DNA from: an uncultured Adlercreutzia sp.
GTDB taxonomy: Bacteria; Actinomycetota; Coriobacteriia; Coriobacteriales; Eggerthellaceae
Direction of reading: 5' to 3'
NCBI RefSeq assembly: GCF_958431955.1
Contig: NZ_CAUASN010000025.1
Span: 1-37,303, forward strand
Length of the DNA stretch: 37,303 bases
Part shown: in pieces, positions 1 through 7,510 of the stretch
Layout of the letters: each line of letters opens with the position of its first letter
Numbering within the stretch: position 1 is the first letter of the stretch
Program-made: the position numbers and the translations under genes
Notes under the pieces: generated by a model
What the model was told of the DNA's origin: nothing
Seen by the model: the letters and a program-made list of their open reading frames with translations, nothing else
The model's database searches: none

Positions 1-2
1 CT

Positions 3-182
3 CCCGCCCCGGCCTCGACCCCCGTCCCCGCGCCGGCAGCGGAGATCGTGGATCCGACGAGCCCCTCGGCGGCGACCGGCCGCGAGCCCGTCCCCACGCC
101 GTGCGTGACCACGGGCATCGAGGTGGCGCCCCCCAAGAAGCTGGGGCTGTTCGGCCGCTTCCTGAAGCTGCTGTTCGGCTAG
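3..182 (+). CDS. C-terminal end of an unrecognised protein (5' truncated by the window)
   Basis: An open frame enters from the left edge and stops at TAG 180-182. The visible 59 residues are Pro/Ala/Ser/Thr-rich and look disordered. The end is a short basic, hydrophobic tail (PPKKLGLFGRFLKLLFG) that could form an amphipathic membrane-touching helix. No family can be named from this fragment. The stop lies 23 bases before the next gene and no terminator is visible between them, so the two could be co-transcribed. Confidence 0.5.
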   Translation, partial: PAPASTPVPAPAAEIVDPTSPSAATGREPVPTPCVTTGIEVAPPKKLGLFGRFLKLLFG

Positions 183-205
183 AGACCCCGAGGAGGAAGT
201 TGTCC

Positions 206-1906
206 ATGCTGGAAACGATCGAGTTCAACCAGAAGAAGCTGCCCAAGGCCGAATACAAGCAGGAGTGGGACGCCCTCATCGAGCGGCTCGTCGTGCTGCA
301 GCAGCAAGCCCATAACGCGGGCGTGGGCCTCGTGGTGCTCTTCGAGGGATGGAACGGCGCCGGCAAGGGCAGCCGCATCTCCGACCTCATGTACCACCTG
401 GACGCCCGCTCCACCGGTGTCTACGTCGGCCTCGACCTCGATCCCGACGAGGCGCGCGAGTTCGCCGGCCGCGAATGGGGCGTGACGGGCTACTACCCCA
501 TCATGCAGGATTTTTGGAAGGCTCTCGGCGAGCGCAACTCCATCACCTTCTACGACCGCGGCTGGTACTCGGCGGTCATCCAGCACATGCTCTACAACGC
601 GCCCGCCAAGCTGCTCCTGCCCAAAGACGAGGAGCGCCACTACCTGGACTCCATCTACGACTTCGAGCGCCAGCTGACCGCCGACGGCTACATCGTGGTG
701 AAGTTCTTCATCCACATGACGAAGGAAGCCCAGGTGAAGCGCTTGCGCAGCCTGCACGACGACCCGGCCACCCGCTGGCGCGTCACCGACAAGAAGCTGC
801 ACAGCCACCACGGCTACGAGGCCGCCTACGAGCTGTACGACCGCCTGCTCGAGCGCAGCGACTACCCGTTCGCGCCCTGGGTGCTCCTCAACGGCGAGGA
901 CAAGCGCCGCACGAACCTCGCCATCGCCCGCACTCTCGTGGAGTCCCTTGAGCAGGGCCTGCGCCAGAAGGAGGCCAACGACGCCCTGCGCGGGGCCTTC
1001 TCGGCCCACCAGGCGGAGATGGAGGCCCAGTTCAACCTGGAGGCTCTCGGGGTCACCGATGCCGGCGCATCGGGCCGCGGCATGCTCTCGGGCATGCGGC
1101 TGGCCCGGGCGAAGGGGCAGGCCGAGGCCGCCCGCGAGCTGGCGCCCCGCGAGTCGCGCTTCGCCATCGTCGAGGACTACCCGCAGGTCGACCTCATCGA
1201 CCACAGCCTGGCCATCGACCCGGAGACCTACAAGAAGACGCTGCGGGCCCTCCAGGCGCGCCTCTTCCGCCTGGAGAACATCATGTTTCAGCGCCGCGTG
1301 CCCCTCATCCTCATGTACGAGGGCTGGGACGCCGCGGGCAAGGGCGGCAACATCAAGCGCGTCGCCCAGGCCCTCGACGCGCGCGCTTACAACATCTACC
1401 CGTCGCCGGCGCCCACCAAGCCCGAACTCGCGCACCCGTTTTTATGGCGCTACTGGACGCGGCTGCCCAAGGCGGGGCATGTGGGCATGTACGACCGCAG
1501 CTGGTACGGGCGCGTGCTCGTGGAGCGCGTGGAGGGCTTCGCCACCCCCGAGGAGTGGAGCCGCGCCTACGACGAGATCAACGAGTTCGAGCACGATCTG
1601 GTGGACTGGGGTGCCATCCTGCTGAAGTTCTGGGTCGACGTGAGTCCCGAGGAGCAGCTGCGCCGCTTCCAGGACCGCGAGAACGACCCGGCCAAGCAGT
1701 GGAAGATCACCGAGGACGACTGGCGCAACCGCGAGAAGTACCCGCAGTACAAGGCCGCCATCGACGACATGTTCCGCCTGACGAGCACCACCTTCGCCCC
1801 CTGGATCGTGCTGGAATCCGACGACAAGAAGTACGCCCGCATCAAGGCGCTGCGCATCATCGTGCGAGCCCTGGAGGAGCGCCTCGGCGAGGAGCCCTAC
1901 CGCTAG
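206..1906 (+). CDS. Two-domain PPK2-family polyphosphate:nucleotide phosphotransferase (polyphosphate:AMP phosphotransferase type)
   Basis: This 566-residue cytoplasmic enzyme is made of two tandem PPK2 domains. PPK2 enzymes transfer phosphate between inorganic polyphosphate and nucleotides, and the fused two-domain form is associated with AMP to ADP (PAP, class II). The first half has a Walker A-like loop GWNGAGKGS (about residues 48-56) and YDRGWYS (from about 116). The second half has GWDAAGKGG (373-381) and YDRSWYG (from about 429). Both halves therefore keep the P-loop lysine and the Asp-Arg lid/Walker B region. ATG 206 was chosen because AGGAGG at 191-196 precedes it at good spacing and the domain begins soon after. 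Longer in-frame extensions run back into the upstream gene. Substrate direction and preference are inferred from family architecture only. Confidence 0.92.
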   Translation: MLETIEFNQKKLPKAEYKQEWDALIERLVVLQQQAHNAGVGLVVLFEGWNGAGKGSRISDLMYHLDARSTGVYVGLDLDPDEAREFAGREWGVTGYYPIMQDFWKALGERNSITFYDRGWYSAVIQHMLYNAPAKLLLPKDEERHYLDSIYDFERQLTADGYIVVKFFIHMTKEAQVKRLRSLHDDPATRWRVTDKKLHSHHGYEAAYELYDRLLERSDYPFAPWVLLNGEDKRRTNLAIARTLVESLEQGLRQKEANDALRGAFSAHQAEMEAQFNLEALGVTDAGASGRGMLSGMRLARAKGQAEAARELAPRESRFAIVEDYPQVDLIDHSLAIDPETYKKTLRALQARLFRLENIMFQRRVPLILMYEGWDAAGKGGNIKRVAQALDARAYNIYPSPAPTKPELAHPFLWRYWTRLPKAGHVGMYDRSWYGRVLVERVEGFATPEEWSRAYDEINEFEHDLVDWGAILLKFWVDVSPEEQLRRFQDRENDPAKQWKITEDDWRNREKYPQYKAAIDDMFRLTSTTFAPWIVLESDDKKYARIKALRIIVRALEERLGEEPYR

Positions 1907-1960
1907 GCCTTTCCGTTCTCGCCCGCCTACCGCGCCGGAGCTGCGCGGCGGCCGTTTTCC

Positions 1961-1989
1961 TTGCGAAAGCGGGGCGTTCGGGGTACTAT
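1961..1989 (+). promoter_or_regulatory. Sigma-70-type promoter for the 38-residue membrane peptide gene
   Basis: A -35 TTGCGA (1961-1966) and a -10 TACTAT (1984-1989) are separated by exactly 17 bases. Transcription would start near 1996, about 58 bases before ATG 2054. It is among the best promoter matches in the window. Confidence 0.6.
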
Positions 1990-2053
1990 AGGCGCATCAT
2001 CAGCAAGGAGGCGGGCACGTGAAGGCGGGTCCGTGGTATAGAAGGAGACCGCT

Positions 2054-2170
2054 ATGTCACTGTTCGGATTTGAAGTGCCCATGGAGGCCGTGTGGGTCGT
2101 GGTGGCCATCATCGTGCTGGTCATCGTGGTGTTCATCGCCAAGGGCTTCATGGACGAGATGAAGAAGTAA
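2054..2170 (+). CDS. 38-residue single-span membrane peptide, unknown function
   Basis: A short frame runs from ATG 2054 to TAA 2168-2170, with AAGGAG at 2042-2047 correctly spaced. The product starts with about 12 residues (MSLFGFEVPMEA). It continues with one strongly hydrophobic Val/Ile-rich segment (about residues 13-29) and ends in a short charged tail (KGFMDEMKK), so it should sit in the membrane as a single helix. Its own promoter lies upstream and a tetraloop terminator 11 bases downstream, so the gene is a self-contained unit. I do not recognise a family. A second frame (GTG 2019 to TGA 2162) overlaps it with a good Shine-Dalgarno but encodes an implausible Trp/Cys/Arg/Ser-rich product. 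Confidence 0.65.
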   Translation: MSLFGFEVPMEAVWVVVAIIVLVIVVFIAKGFMDEMKK

Positions 2171-2181
2171 CCATCGCGAGG

Positions 2182-2203
2182 AAGCCCCTTCGGGGGCTTT
2201 TTC
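2182..2203 (+). terminator. Rho-independent terminator after the 38-residue peptide gene
   Basis: A perfect 7-bp stem AAGCCCC / GGGGCTT closes a TTCG tetraloop and runs into a T-rich tail. Confidence 0.85.
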
Positions 2204-2226
2204 ATTTTGAGCCTAAGGAACGTCCG

Positions 2227-3369
2227 ATGACCGAGCCGATTCCCACCAACGTGCCCCACTACTACCGCGACGGGGAGGGCAACCTCGTCCAGTGCTACTA
2301 CGATGCCGAGGGTAATATCGCCCAGTGGTCCTACGTGCCGGAGGAGATGGCGCCTGCCAGCCTCCGCCTCGGGGCCGACGCAGCAGCTGCGGGAGCGCCC
2401 CCGAGCGGGCCCGAGGCCGCCGCACTCGCGGTGACGCCCGGGGCTGGCGAAGACGAGAAGAAGAAAAAGAAGAAGAAAGGCGGCTGCCTTTGGCGCATCG
2501 TGTTCTGGGTGGCGCTTATCGTGTTCATCGGCTCGGTGGCCACATTGGGCTACCTGGCCTGGACCTACTGGGCGGGCCAGAACGCCTACGATGAGATCGC
2601 CACGAGCGCCGGACCCGCCGTGGCCGAGCTGGAGGCCGGAGCCGAGGGCGGCTCGGCGGAGAGCATCAACCTGGCCGATCTTGTGGTGGACTGGGATGCC
2701 CTGCGCGCCATCAACCCCGACGTGGTGGCCTGGGTGTACGTGCCCGGTACCGTCATCAACTACCCGGTGGCCCACAAGGCGGGCGACTCGGAGTACTACC
2801 TGCACCATAACTTCAGCCTGGGGGAGGGCTCCTTCGGCGCCGAGTTCGGCTCCATCATGCTATCGGGCGAGAATGCGGGCGACTTCTCCGACCAGGTGAA
2901 CATCCTCTACGGGCACCATATGCGCAACGGGTCCATGTTCGCCCTGCTCGCCGAGTTCCGCGACAGCGACATCTTCAACGAGCACCGCACCATCTACCTG
3001 CTCACGCCCGCGGGCAACTACCGCCTGGAGACCTTCGCCGTGGAGCACGTGCCCATGACGCACTCCGCCATCGCCACGCCGAACTACGCCACCGAGCAGG
3101 AGTTCGTCGATTTCAAGCAGTGGCTGGTGGACGAGTCCATCGTGGCGCCCGACAACGACGTCGCCGCGCTCGTGACCGATGCCACGAAGCTCTTCGGCTT
3201 CTGCACCTGCGACGGCGCCGATAACACCTGGCGCTATATCACCTTCGCGGCCCCGCTCGAGTTCGTCCCCATCGACCAGGTGGGCACTGGCGACTACCGC
3301 AGCGCCATGACCGTGGAGGACGGCGCCGCCGACGATATCGCCGAGGACGTGCAGGAGCGGGCGGAGTAG
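2227..3369 (+). CDS. Class B-type sortase with long cytoplasmic N-terminus
   Basis: This 380-residue membrane-anchored cysteine transpeptidase would attach surface proteins to the wall. About 85 cytoplasmic residues contain two similar YY..(D/E)GN motifs and end in a lysine run. One membrane span (about 90-112) and the extracellular sortase domain follow. The domain reads like clostridial SrtB. It has ILYGHHM with the catalytic His (230/231), the active-site TC (Cys328), and Arg336 eight residues later (TWRY), the Cys-to-Arg spacing I recall for clostridial SrtB. ATG 2227 follows a modest AAGGA site and comes just after the preceding terminator. No substrate gene is adjacent, but two proteins with sortase-type tails lie 9-18 kb downstream. 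Whether this enzyme sorts them is inference; class B sortases often have dedicated substrates. Confidence 0.9.
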   Translation: MTEPIPTNVPHYYRDGEGNLVQCYYDAEGNIAQWSYVPEEMAPASLRLGADAAAAGAPPSGPEAAALAVTPGAGEDEKKKKKKKGGCLWRIVFWVALIVFIGSVATLGYLAWTYWAGQNAYDEIATSAGPAVAELEAGAEGGSAESINLADLVVDWDALRAINPDVVAWVYVPGTVINYPVAHKAGDSEYYLHHNFSLGEGSFGAEFGSIMLSGENAGDFSDQVNILYGHHMRNGSMFALLAEFRDSDIFNEHRTIYLLTPAGNYRLETFAVEHVPMTHSAIATPNYATEQEFVDFKQWLVDESIVAPDNDVAALVTDATKLFGFCTCDGADNTWRYITFAAPLEFVPIDQVGTGDYRSAMTVEDGAADDIAEDVQERAE

Positions 3370-3521
3370 CGATCGCGTCGCGTGCCGCGCGCCGCCCGGC
3401 TGCGCCCCGGCCTTCGGGACGCTCGCTTCGCCGGAGGCCGCGCGGCGCCGATTCCCGGCGTGCGGGCACGGGTGGCTCCTCTATACTGTAGGCACCGAGG
3501 CAACTCTTGGAAAGGAACCCC

Positions 3522-4598
3522 ATGGAAAACCAGAACAGCGTGACCTATGCCCAGGCCGGCGTTGACATCGTGGAGGGCGCCCGCGCGGTGGACGCCATCA
3601 AGGACACGGTGCACTCCACCTACCGTCCTGAGGTGGTGGGCGACATCGGCGGCTTCGGGGGGCTGTTCTCCATCGCCGCGGCCAAGGATATGGCCGACCC
3701 GCTGCTCGTCTCCGGCACCGACGGCGTGGGCACGAAGCTGAAAGTTGCCCAGCGTCTCGGCGTGCACGATACCGTGGGCATCGACCTGGTGGCCATGTGC
3801 GTGAACGACATTCTGGCCACGGGCGCCGAGCCGCTGTTCTTCCTCGACTACGTGGCCGTGGGCAAGCTCGATTCCGAGGCCATGGCGAAGATCGTCGGAG
3901 GCATCGGCGAGGGCTGCCGCCAAGCCGGCTGCGCGCTCATCGGCGGCGAGATGGCCGAGCATCCCGGCGTGATGGAGCCGGACGACTACGACCTGTCCGG
4001 CTTCTGCGTGGGTGTGGTGGACCGTCCGTGCATGCTCGACCCCGAGAGCGTGCGCGAGGGCGACGTGCTCATCGGCCTGGCGTCCTCGGGCCTGCACTCC
4101 AACGGCTACTCGCTCGCCCGCAAGGTGTGCGTGGAGGGCCGCCCCGAAGAGGAGCTTCGCGCAGCCCGCGAGGATTTGGCCGGCCAGAGCATTCTGGAAG
4201 CGCTGCTCACGCCCACGCGCATCTACGTGAAGCCGGTGCGCGCCGCGATGGAGCAGGTGCCCGGCGGCATCCGCGCCCTCGCCCACATCACCGGCGGCGG
4301 CATCACCGAGAATTTGAACCGCGCTCTGCCGGCCGGCGTGAACGCTGAGGTCGACTTGGGCACGTGGCCCATTCCACCCGTGGTGCGCTTTGCCTGCGAG
4401 GCTGCGAACCTCTCAGAGGCCGAGGCTTTGAAGACCTTCAACATGGGCCTGGGCCTGGTGCTCATCGTTGACCCGGAGAAGGCCGAGGCCGTGGAGGCGG
4501 CCCTGACCGATGCGGGCGAGCAGACCTTCCGCGTCGGCCGCATCGTCGCTGGCGCGGGCGAGGTACAGTACACGGGCGAGGGCTCTCTGTTCGCGTAG
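3522..4598 (+). CDS. purM: Phosphoribosylformylglycinamidine cyclo-ligase (AIR synthetase)
   Basis: PurM catalyses the ATP-dependent ring closure of FGAM to AIR, the fifth step of de novo purine synthesis. The 358-residue product matches the family throughout. It starts with SVTYAQAGVDI, followed by GGFGGLF, GTDGVGTKLKVA, the conserved CVNDILATGAEPLFFLDY stretch, and the C-terminal ITGGGITENLNRALP region. ATG 3522 follows an AGGA at about five bases; an in-frame TTG 15 bases upstream is less likely. A -10-like TATACT sits at 3482-3487 without a clear -35. The gene is followed after 35 bases by purN in the same direction, so the pair is probably an operon. Confidence 0.97.
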   Translation: MENQNSVTYAQAGVDIVEGARAVDAIKDTVHSTYRPEVVGDIGGFGGLFSIAAAKDMADPLLVSGTDGVGTKLKVAQRLGVHDTVGIDLVAMCVNDILATGAEPLFFLDYVAVGKLDSEAMAKIVGGIGEGCRQAGCALIGGEMAEHPGVMEPDDYDLSGFCVGVVDRPCMLDPESVREGDVLIGLASSGLHSNGYSLARKVCVEGRPEEELRAAREDLAGQSILEALLTPTRIYVKPVRAAMEQVPGGIRALAHITGGGITENLNRALPAGVNAEVDLGTWPIPPVVRFACEAANLSEAEALKTFNMGLGLVLIVDPEKAEAVEAALTDAGEQTFRVGRIVAGAGEVQYTGEGSLFA

Positions 4599-4633
4599 CG
4601 TCCGCGCGTTTCGAGCCGAGGGAAGGGACTGGA

Positions 4634-5248
4634 ATGACCGACAAGCTGAAGATCGGCGTGCTGCTCTCCGGCAGCGGCACCAACTTGCAGGCCATTATCG
4701 ATGCCATTGCGGATGACGGACTGCCCGTGGAGATCGTGCACGTGCTCTCCTCGCGCCCCGATGCCTACGGCATCGAGCGCGCCCGCGCCGCCGGCATCCC
4801 CGTGACGGTGTTCGACCGTTCCTGCTACGAGGACCGTGAGGCCGCCGACGGGCGCATCGCCGCCATCATGGCCGAGGCCGGGGCTGAGTACGTTGTCATG
4901 GCCGGCTACATGCGCAAGCTCACGCCGGTGGTGCTCGACGCCTTCCCCGATCATGTGCTGAACCTGCACCCGGCCCTGCTGCCCGCCTTCAAGGGGGCGC
5001 ACGCCATCCAGGATGCGTGGGACGCGGGCGTGAAGGTGACCGGCGTTACTGTGCATCTGGCCAACGAGGACTACGATAAGGGCCCCATCGTGGCCCAGCG
5101 CGCCGTGCCTGTGCTGGAGGGCGACGACATCGACGCCCTGGAGGCGCGCATTCACGAGGTTGAGCACGCCATCTACCCCGAGGTGCTGCGCGCCATCGCC
5201 GAGGGCCGCATGACCATGGATGATGACCGGAAGATCCATGTTCGATAG
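4634..5248 (+). CDS. purN: Phosphoribosylglycinamide formyltransferase (GAR transformylase)
   Basis: PurN transfers a formyl group from 10-formyl-tetrahydrofolate to GAR in de novo purine synthesis. The 204-residue protein begins with the nucleotide-binding LLSGSGTNLQAII. It carries the family's catalytic region NLHPALLPAFKGAHAI with the conserved Asn, His and following segment, and the folate-site stretch VTVHLANEDYDKGPIVAQ. ATG 4634 follows GGAAGGGAC. It lies 35 bases after purM and is closed by a strong terminator at about 5284-5329. Length and motifs are normal for the family. Confidence 0.97.
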   Translation: MTDKLKIGVLLSGSGTNLQAIIDAIADDGLPVEIVHVLSSRPDAYGIERARAAGIPVTVFDRSCYEDREAADGRIAAIMAEAGAEYVVMAGYMRKLTPVVLDAFPDHVLNLHPALLPAFKGAHAIQDAWDAGVKVTGVTVHLANEDYDKGPIVAQRAVPVLEGDDIDALEARIHEVEHAIYPEVLRAIAEGRMTMDDDRKIHVR

Positions 5249-5272
5249 GCTCGTCGGATAAGTCGTTTCAGA

Positions 5273-5432
5273 TTTTTGGTCAAAAGAGGCCTCGAGTGCG
5301 CTCTGCGGTCGCATTCAAGGCCTCTTTTTCGTGCATTTGATGGCGTAAAAAGGCGCAGAAGGCTCGATCTGGCGGAAAATGAGCGTTATTTTTGCGGCAA
5401 CGAGCGCACTCGAGGCCCCTTTTGGCCAAAAT
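5273..5432. repeat. 160-bp element with 31-bp near-perfect terminal inverted repeats
   Basis: The left arm (5273-5303) and the reverse complement of the right arm (5402-5432) agree at 28 of 31 positions. The arms share the core GGCCTCGAGTGCGCTC except for one base next to it. The ~98 bp between them contain no gene. The inner end of the left side also pairs with 5318-5326 to form the purN terminator. The structure resembles a miniature inverted-repeat element. No convincing target duplication is visible, and no transposase is in the window. Confidence 0.7.
5284..5329 (+). terminator. Terminator of the purMN operon
   Basis: A 9-bp stem AAGAGGCCT (5284-5292) / AGGCCTCTT (5318-5326), with further partial pairing in the loop, ends in a TTTTTC tail. 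It lies inside the inverted-repeat element. Confidence 0.75.
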
Positions 5433-5483
5433 GCGTATAGTTGCTCTTGAAAATGAGTGAAAGGCCCGAGGAAAGAGGGATGC

Positions 5484-6476
5484 ATGAAACGTGAGACCAT
5501 TGAGGCTATCGTCGCCGATCTGCGCGCGGGGCGCGTACCGGAGCTGTCGGTGGCGGACTTCCCGGCGTTTTCCGAGGAGGCCACGGCGGGCGATCCGCAT
5601 ATCGGCCCTGAGACGCTGGGCGCCATCGCCGCCACGTTGAGTGAGGCCGACATTCCCACCTTCGAGCGGGCGCTCGCCGCCATGGACGAGGGCGACTTGG
5701 CCTGGCTCGGCTTCAAGGTGGTCTACGACGCCGCGGCCGCCCAAGCCAACGTCGACAACGAAGTCACCAAGAAGTACGGCGACGTGGGCTCGGCCGATGG
5801 CGAGCCGCTCGTGTTCTTCTGCAACGACGCCAAGGAGATCGTCGCCTCCCGCGAGCTGTCGCCCCGCGACATCTTCCAGGCCAAGGACGTCACACGCGGT
5901 CCCTCGATGCACAACGACCAGTTCGACGGCCTCACCTGGGCGAGCGAGCCGCTCTTCGGCAAAGTGCGCGTGTGGCTGCTCGGCGCGTCGGATGCGGCGG
6001 TGGAGGTGGCGGCCCTCGCCGAGCACGTGGGCTTCCATGTGATCGCCGTTGACTACGATCCGGCCTTCCTCAACGCCGAGCGCTTCCCGGGCGCCGAGCG
6101 CATCATGCTGCACGGCGGCAACTTCGACGAGCTGGCGAACATGCCGGCGCGCCCGGAGGACTACGTGTGCGTGCTCACCCGCGGGCACATGTTCGATCCC
6201 GAGAGCTGCGTTTGGGCACTGCAGAACGGCGTGCACTATGTGGGCATGATGGGCTGCGCGGGGAAGAACTCCACGGTGCACGACCTCGTGGTGGGCGCCG
6301 GCGTCTCCGAGGCCGATTGGGATCGCGTGAAGCGGCCCATCGGGCTCAAGTTCGGGGCGAAGACCCCGGCGGAGCTGGCCATCGCCATCGTGGCTGAGCT
6401 GGTGGACGTGCGCTACCGCGAGCGCTACAGCGACGAGGCCCGCGCGCGCCACGAGAAGAGCCTGGGACGCGAGTAG
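5484..6476 (+). CDS. XdhC-family protein (molybdenum-cofactor handling), orphan
   Basis: The 330-residue cytoplasmic protein has a C-terminal Rossmann-type XdhC domain. It begins at VWLLGASDAAVEV (about residue 163) and continues through VIAVDYDP, YVCVLTRGHMFDPE, VGMMG and PIGLKFGAKTPAELAIAI. XdhC proteins bind and sulfurate molybdenum cofactor for xanthine-dehydrogenase-type enzymes or for selenium-dependent relatives. The N-terminal ~160 residues show no motif I can name and may be a divergent XdhC/CoxI N-domain. No molybdenum hydroxylase gene is adjacent. ATG 5484 follows AGAGGG at 5474-5479. A GTG at 5457 is possible but lacks a better site. A -10-like TATAGT (5436-5441) lies just outside the inverted-repeat element. 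Confidence 0.8.
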   Translation: MKRETIEAIVADLRAGRVPELSVADFPAFSEEATAGDPHIGPETLGAIAATLSEADIPTFERALAAMDEGDLAWLGFKVVYDAAAAQANVDNEVTKKYGDVGSADGEPLVFFCNDAKEIVASRELSPRDIFQAKDVTRGPSMHNDQFDGLTWASEPLFGKVRVWLLGASDAAVEVAALAEHVGFHVIAVDYDPAFLNAERFPGAERIMLHGGNFDELANMPARPEDYVCVLTRGHMFDPESCVWALQNGVHYVGMMGCAGKNSTVHDLVVGAGVSEADWDRVKRPIGLKFGAKTPAELAIAIVAELVDVRYRERYSDEARARHEKSLGRE

Positions 6477-6598
6477 TCGAGGCGCCTGCTGGGCACTCCC
6501 GCTCGGGTAGCCCTCGCGTGCATGGAAGGCGGGCTGCGGGACTCGCTCGGTGGGAGCGCCCCGCATCCTGCGCGCTGCCTTGTTTATCGACAGATAGC

Positions 6599-6627
6599 GA
6601 GCCGTTCCTTCGGGAACGGCTCTTTTT
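6599..6627 (+). terminator. Terminator after the XdhC-like gene
   Basis: A perfect 10-bp stem GAGCCGTTCC / GGAACGGCTC closes a TTCG tetraloop and is followed by TTTTTG. It separates the XdhC-like gene from the riboswitch operon. Confidence 0.92.
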
Positions 6628-6654
6628 GTGCCATAATGCTCGGGTCAATGGCTC

Positions 6655-6875
6655 ATCGGGCCGCGGTATGCGGTGCGGATGCGCGCGGGCGACGCGGTGT
6701 CGCGCGCGGGCATCTTTGCCTTGGGAAATGCGGGTGCGAATCCCGCGCTATGCCAGTAACCGTAAGGTTCTCGGGCGGAAGGCCGGACGGCGGAGCGGAG
6801 GCTTCGGCTGTCGCGTCCTCTTCGCGCCGGGGCGAAGTCGGAACACCAAGCCGAGAGGCACGAGCCCTGGAAGAG
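6655..6875 (+). promoter_or_regulatory. Cobalamin (B12) riboswitch
   Basis: The untranslated leader carries the conserved blocks of the cobalamin aptamer in order. These are GGGAA (6723-6727), the GGGTGCGAATCCC stem-loop (about 6732-6744), the CCAGTAACCGTAA core (about 6752-6764, corresponding to the usual CCGCAACGGTA), and the B12-box AAGTCGGAACACC (about 6835-6847). Its outer limits are approximate. A -10-like CATAAT lies at 6632-6637. No T-tailed terminator precedes the first gene, and the ribosome site GAGAAAGG is just downstream, so control may be translational. It predicts that the four genes that follow are switched off by adenosylcobalamin or another cobalamin. Confidence 0.88.
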
Positions 6876-6888
6876 AAAGGTTTGCCCC

Positions 6889-7401
6889 ATGTACCAGAAT
6901 GTCGAGAAATCCCTGCGCAAGAAGTTCCTCGCAAGCGCCCTCGCCCTCGCCTTCGCGGCGATGCTGGCCCTGGCCGGGTGCGCCAACGAGACCGCTCCGG
7001 CCGACAACGCCGCCGGCGCGGATAACGCCGCGGTGGAGCAGTCTGCTGACGGCGCGAACGCCGCCGACGCGAAGGAGAATGGCGCGGCCGATGCCGCCGA
7101 GTCGAAGGTGACCGTGTCGGTAACCATGCCCGAGGGCGCGTCGGCCTCTTCCGAGAGCGCCGAAGTGTCCATTCCCGCCGAGGGCACCGTGTACGACGCG
7201 CTCATGGCCACGGGCTGGGACGTCCAGGCCGAGGACAGCGATTACGGCAAGTACGTCACCTCCATCAACGGCATCGCCAACGGTTCTGAAGGCGAAATGA
7301 GCGGCTGGGTGTTCACCGTGAACAACGAGCAGGTCATGGAAGGCTGCGACGCCTGCAAGCTGGCCGACGGCGACACCGTCGAGTGGACGTTCTTCGTCTA
7401 A
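6889..7401 (+). CDS. DUF4430 lipoprotein, putative cobalamin-capture protein
   Basis: The 170-residue product has a lipoprotein signal with lipobox LAGC (Cys31), then a low-complexity Ala/Asp/Glu linker (about 32-75). A C-terminal DUF4430-like domain (about 75-170) carries GTVYDALMATGW, YVTSINGIANG, GWVFTVNNEQV and GDTVEWTFFV. DUF4430 resembles the C-terminal domain of eukaryotic transcobalamin and intrinsic factor. The position directly behind a cobalamin riboswitch and before an ECF transporter supports a role in binding cobalamin or a precursor outside the membrane. That function is inferred. ATG 6889 follows GAGAAAGG about eight bases upstream. A strong hairpin with a T-rich tail follows the gene, so this lipoprotein may be made in excess over the transporter. 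Confidence 0.85.
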   Translation: MYQNVEKSLRKKFLASALALAFAAMLALAGCANETAPADNAAGADNAAVEQSADGANAADAKENGAADAAESKVTVSVTMPEGASASSESAEVSIPAEGTVYDALMATGWDVQAEDSDYGKYVTSINGIANGSEGEMSGWVFTVNNEQVMEGCDACKLADGDTVEWTFFV

Positions 7402-7411
7402 GACTCCGTTC

Positions 7412-7506
7412 GGCCCGAGAGAAGCGCAAGTCCAGGCCCGCGAAATGCCGCCTGTCCCGCGGGGCGGGCGGTCGCGATGCCCCGGCGCTTCCTCGGGCCT
7501 TCTTTT
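7412..7506 (+). terminator. Terminator-like/attenuator hairpin between the lipoprotein gene and ecfT
   Basis: GGCCCGA (7412-7418) pairs with TCGGGCC (7493-7499), and GAAGCGC (7421-7427) pairs with GCGCTTC (7485-7491). Only a small internal loop separates the two helices. A second GC-rich hairpin is nested inside. The tail TTCTTTT (7500-7506) ends four bases before ATG 7511. It may terminate most transcripts after the lipoprotein gene or act as a read-through attenuator. Confidence 0.6.
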
Positions 7507-7510
7507 CGCT

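Noticed and set aside
2019..2162. A 47-codon GTG-initiated protein overlapping the 38-residue membrane peptide
   Set aside because: The Shine-Dalgarno is good, but the product is an improbable Trp/Cys/Arg/Ser mixture typical of a wrong frame. The membrane peptide frame is far more protein-like.
3370..3460. Terminator after the sortase gene
   Set aside because: The stretch is very GC-rich with several possible stems, but no clean helix with a T-tail could be drawn.
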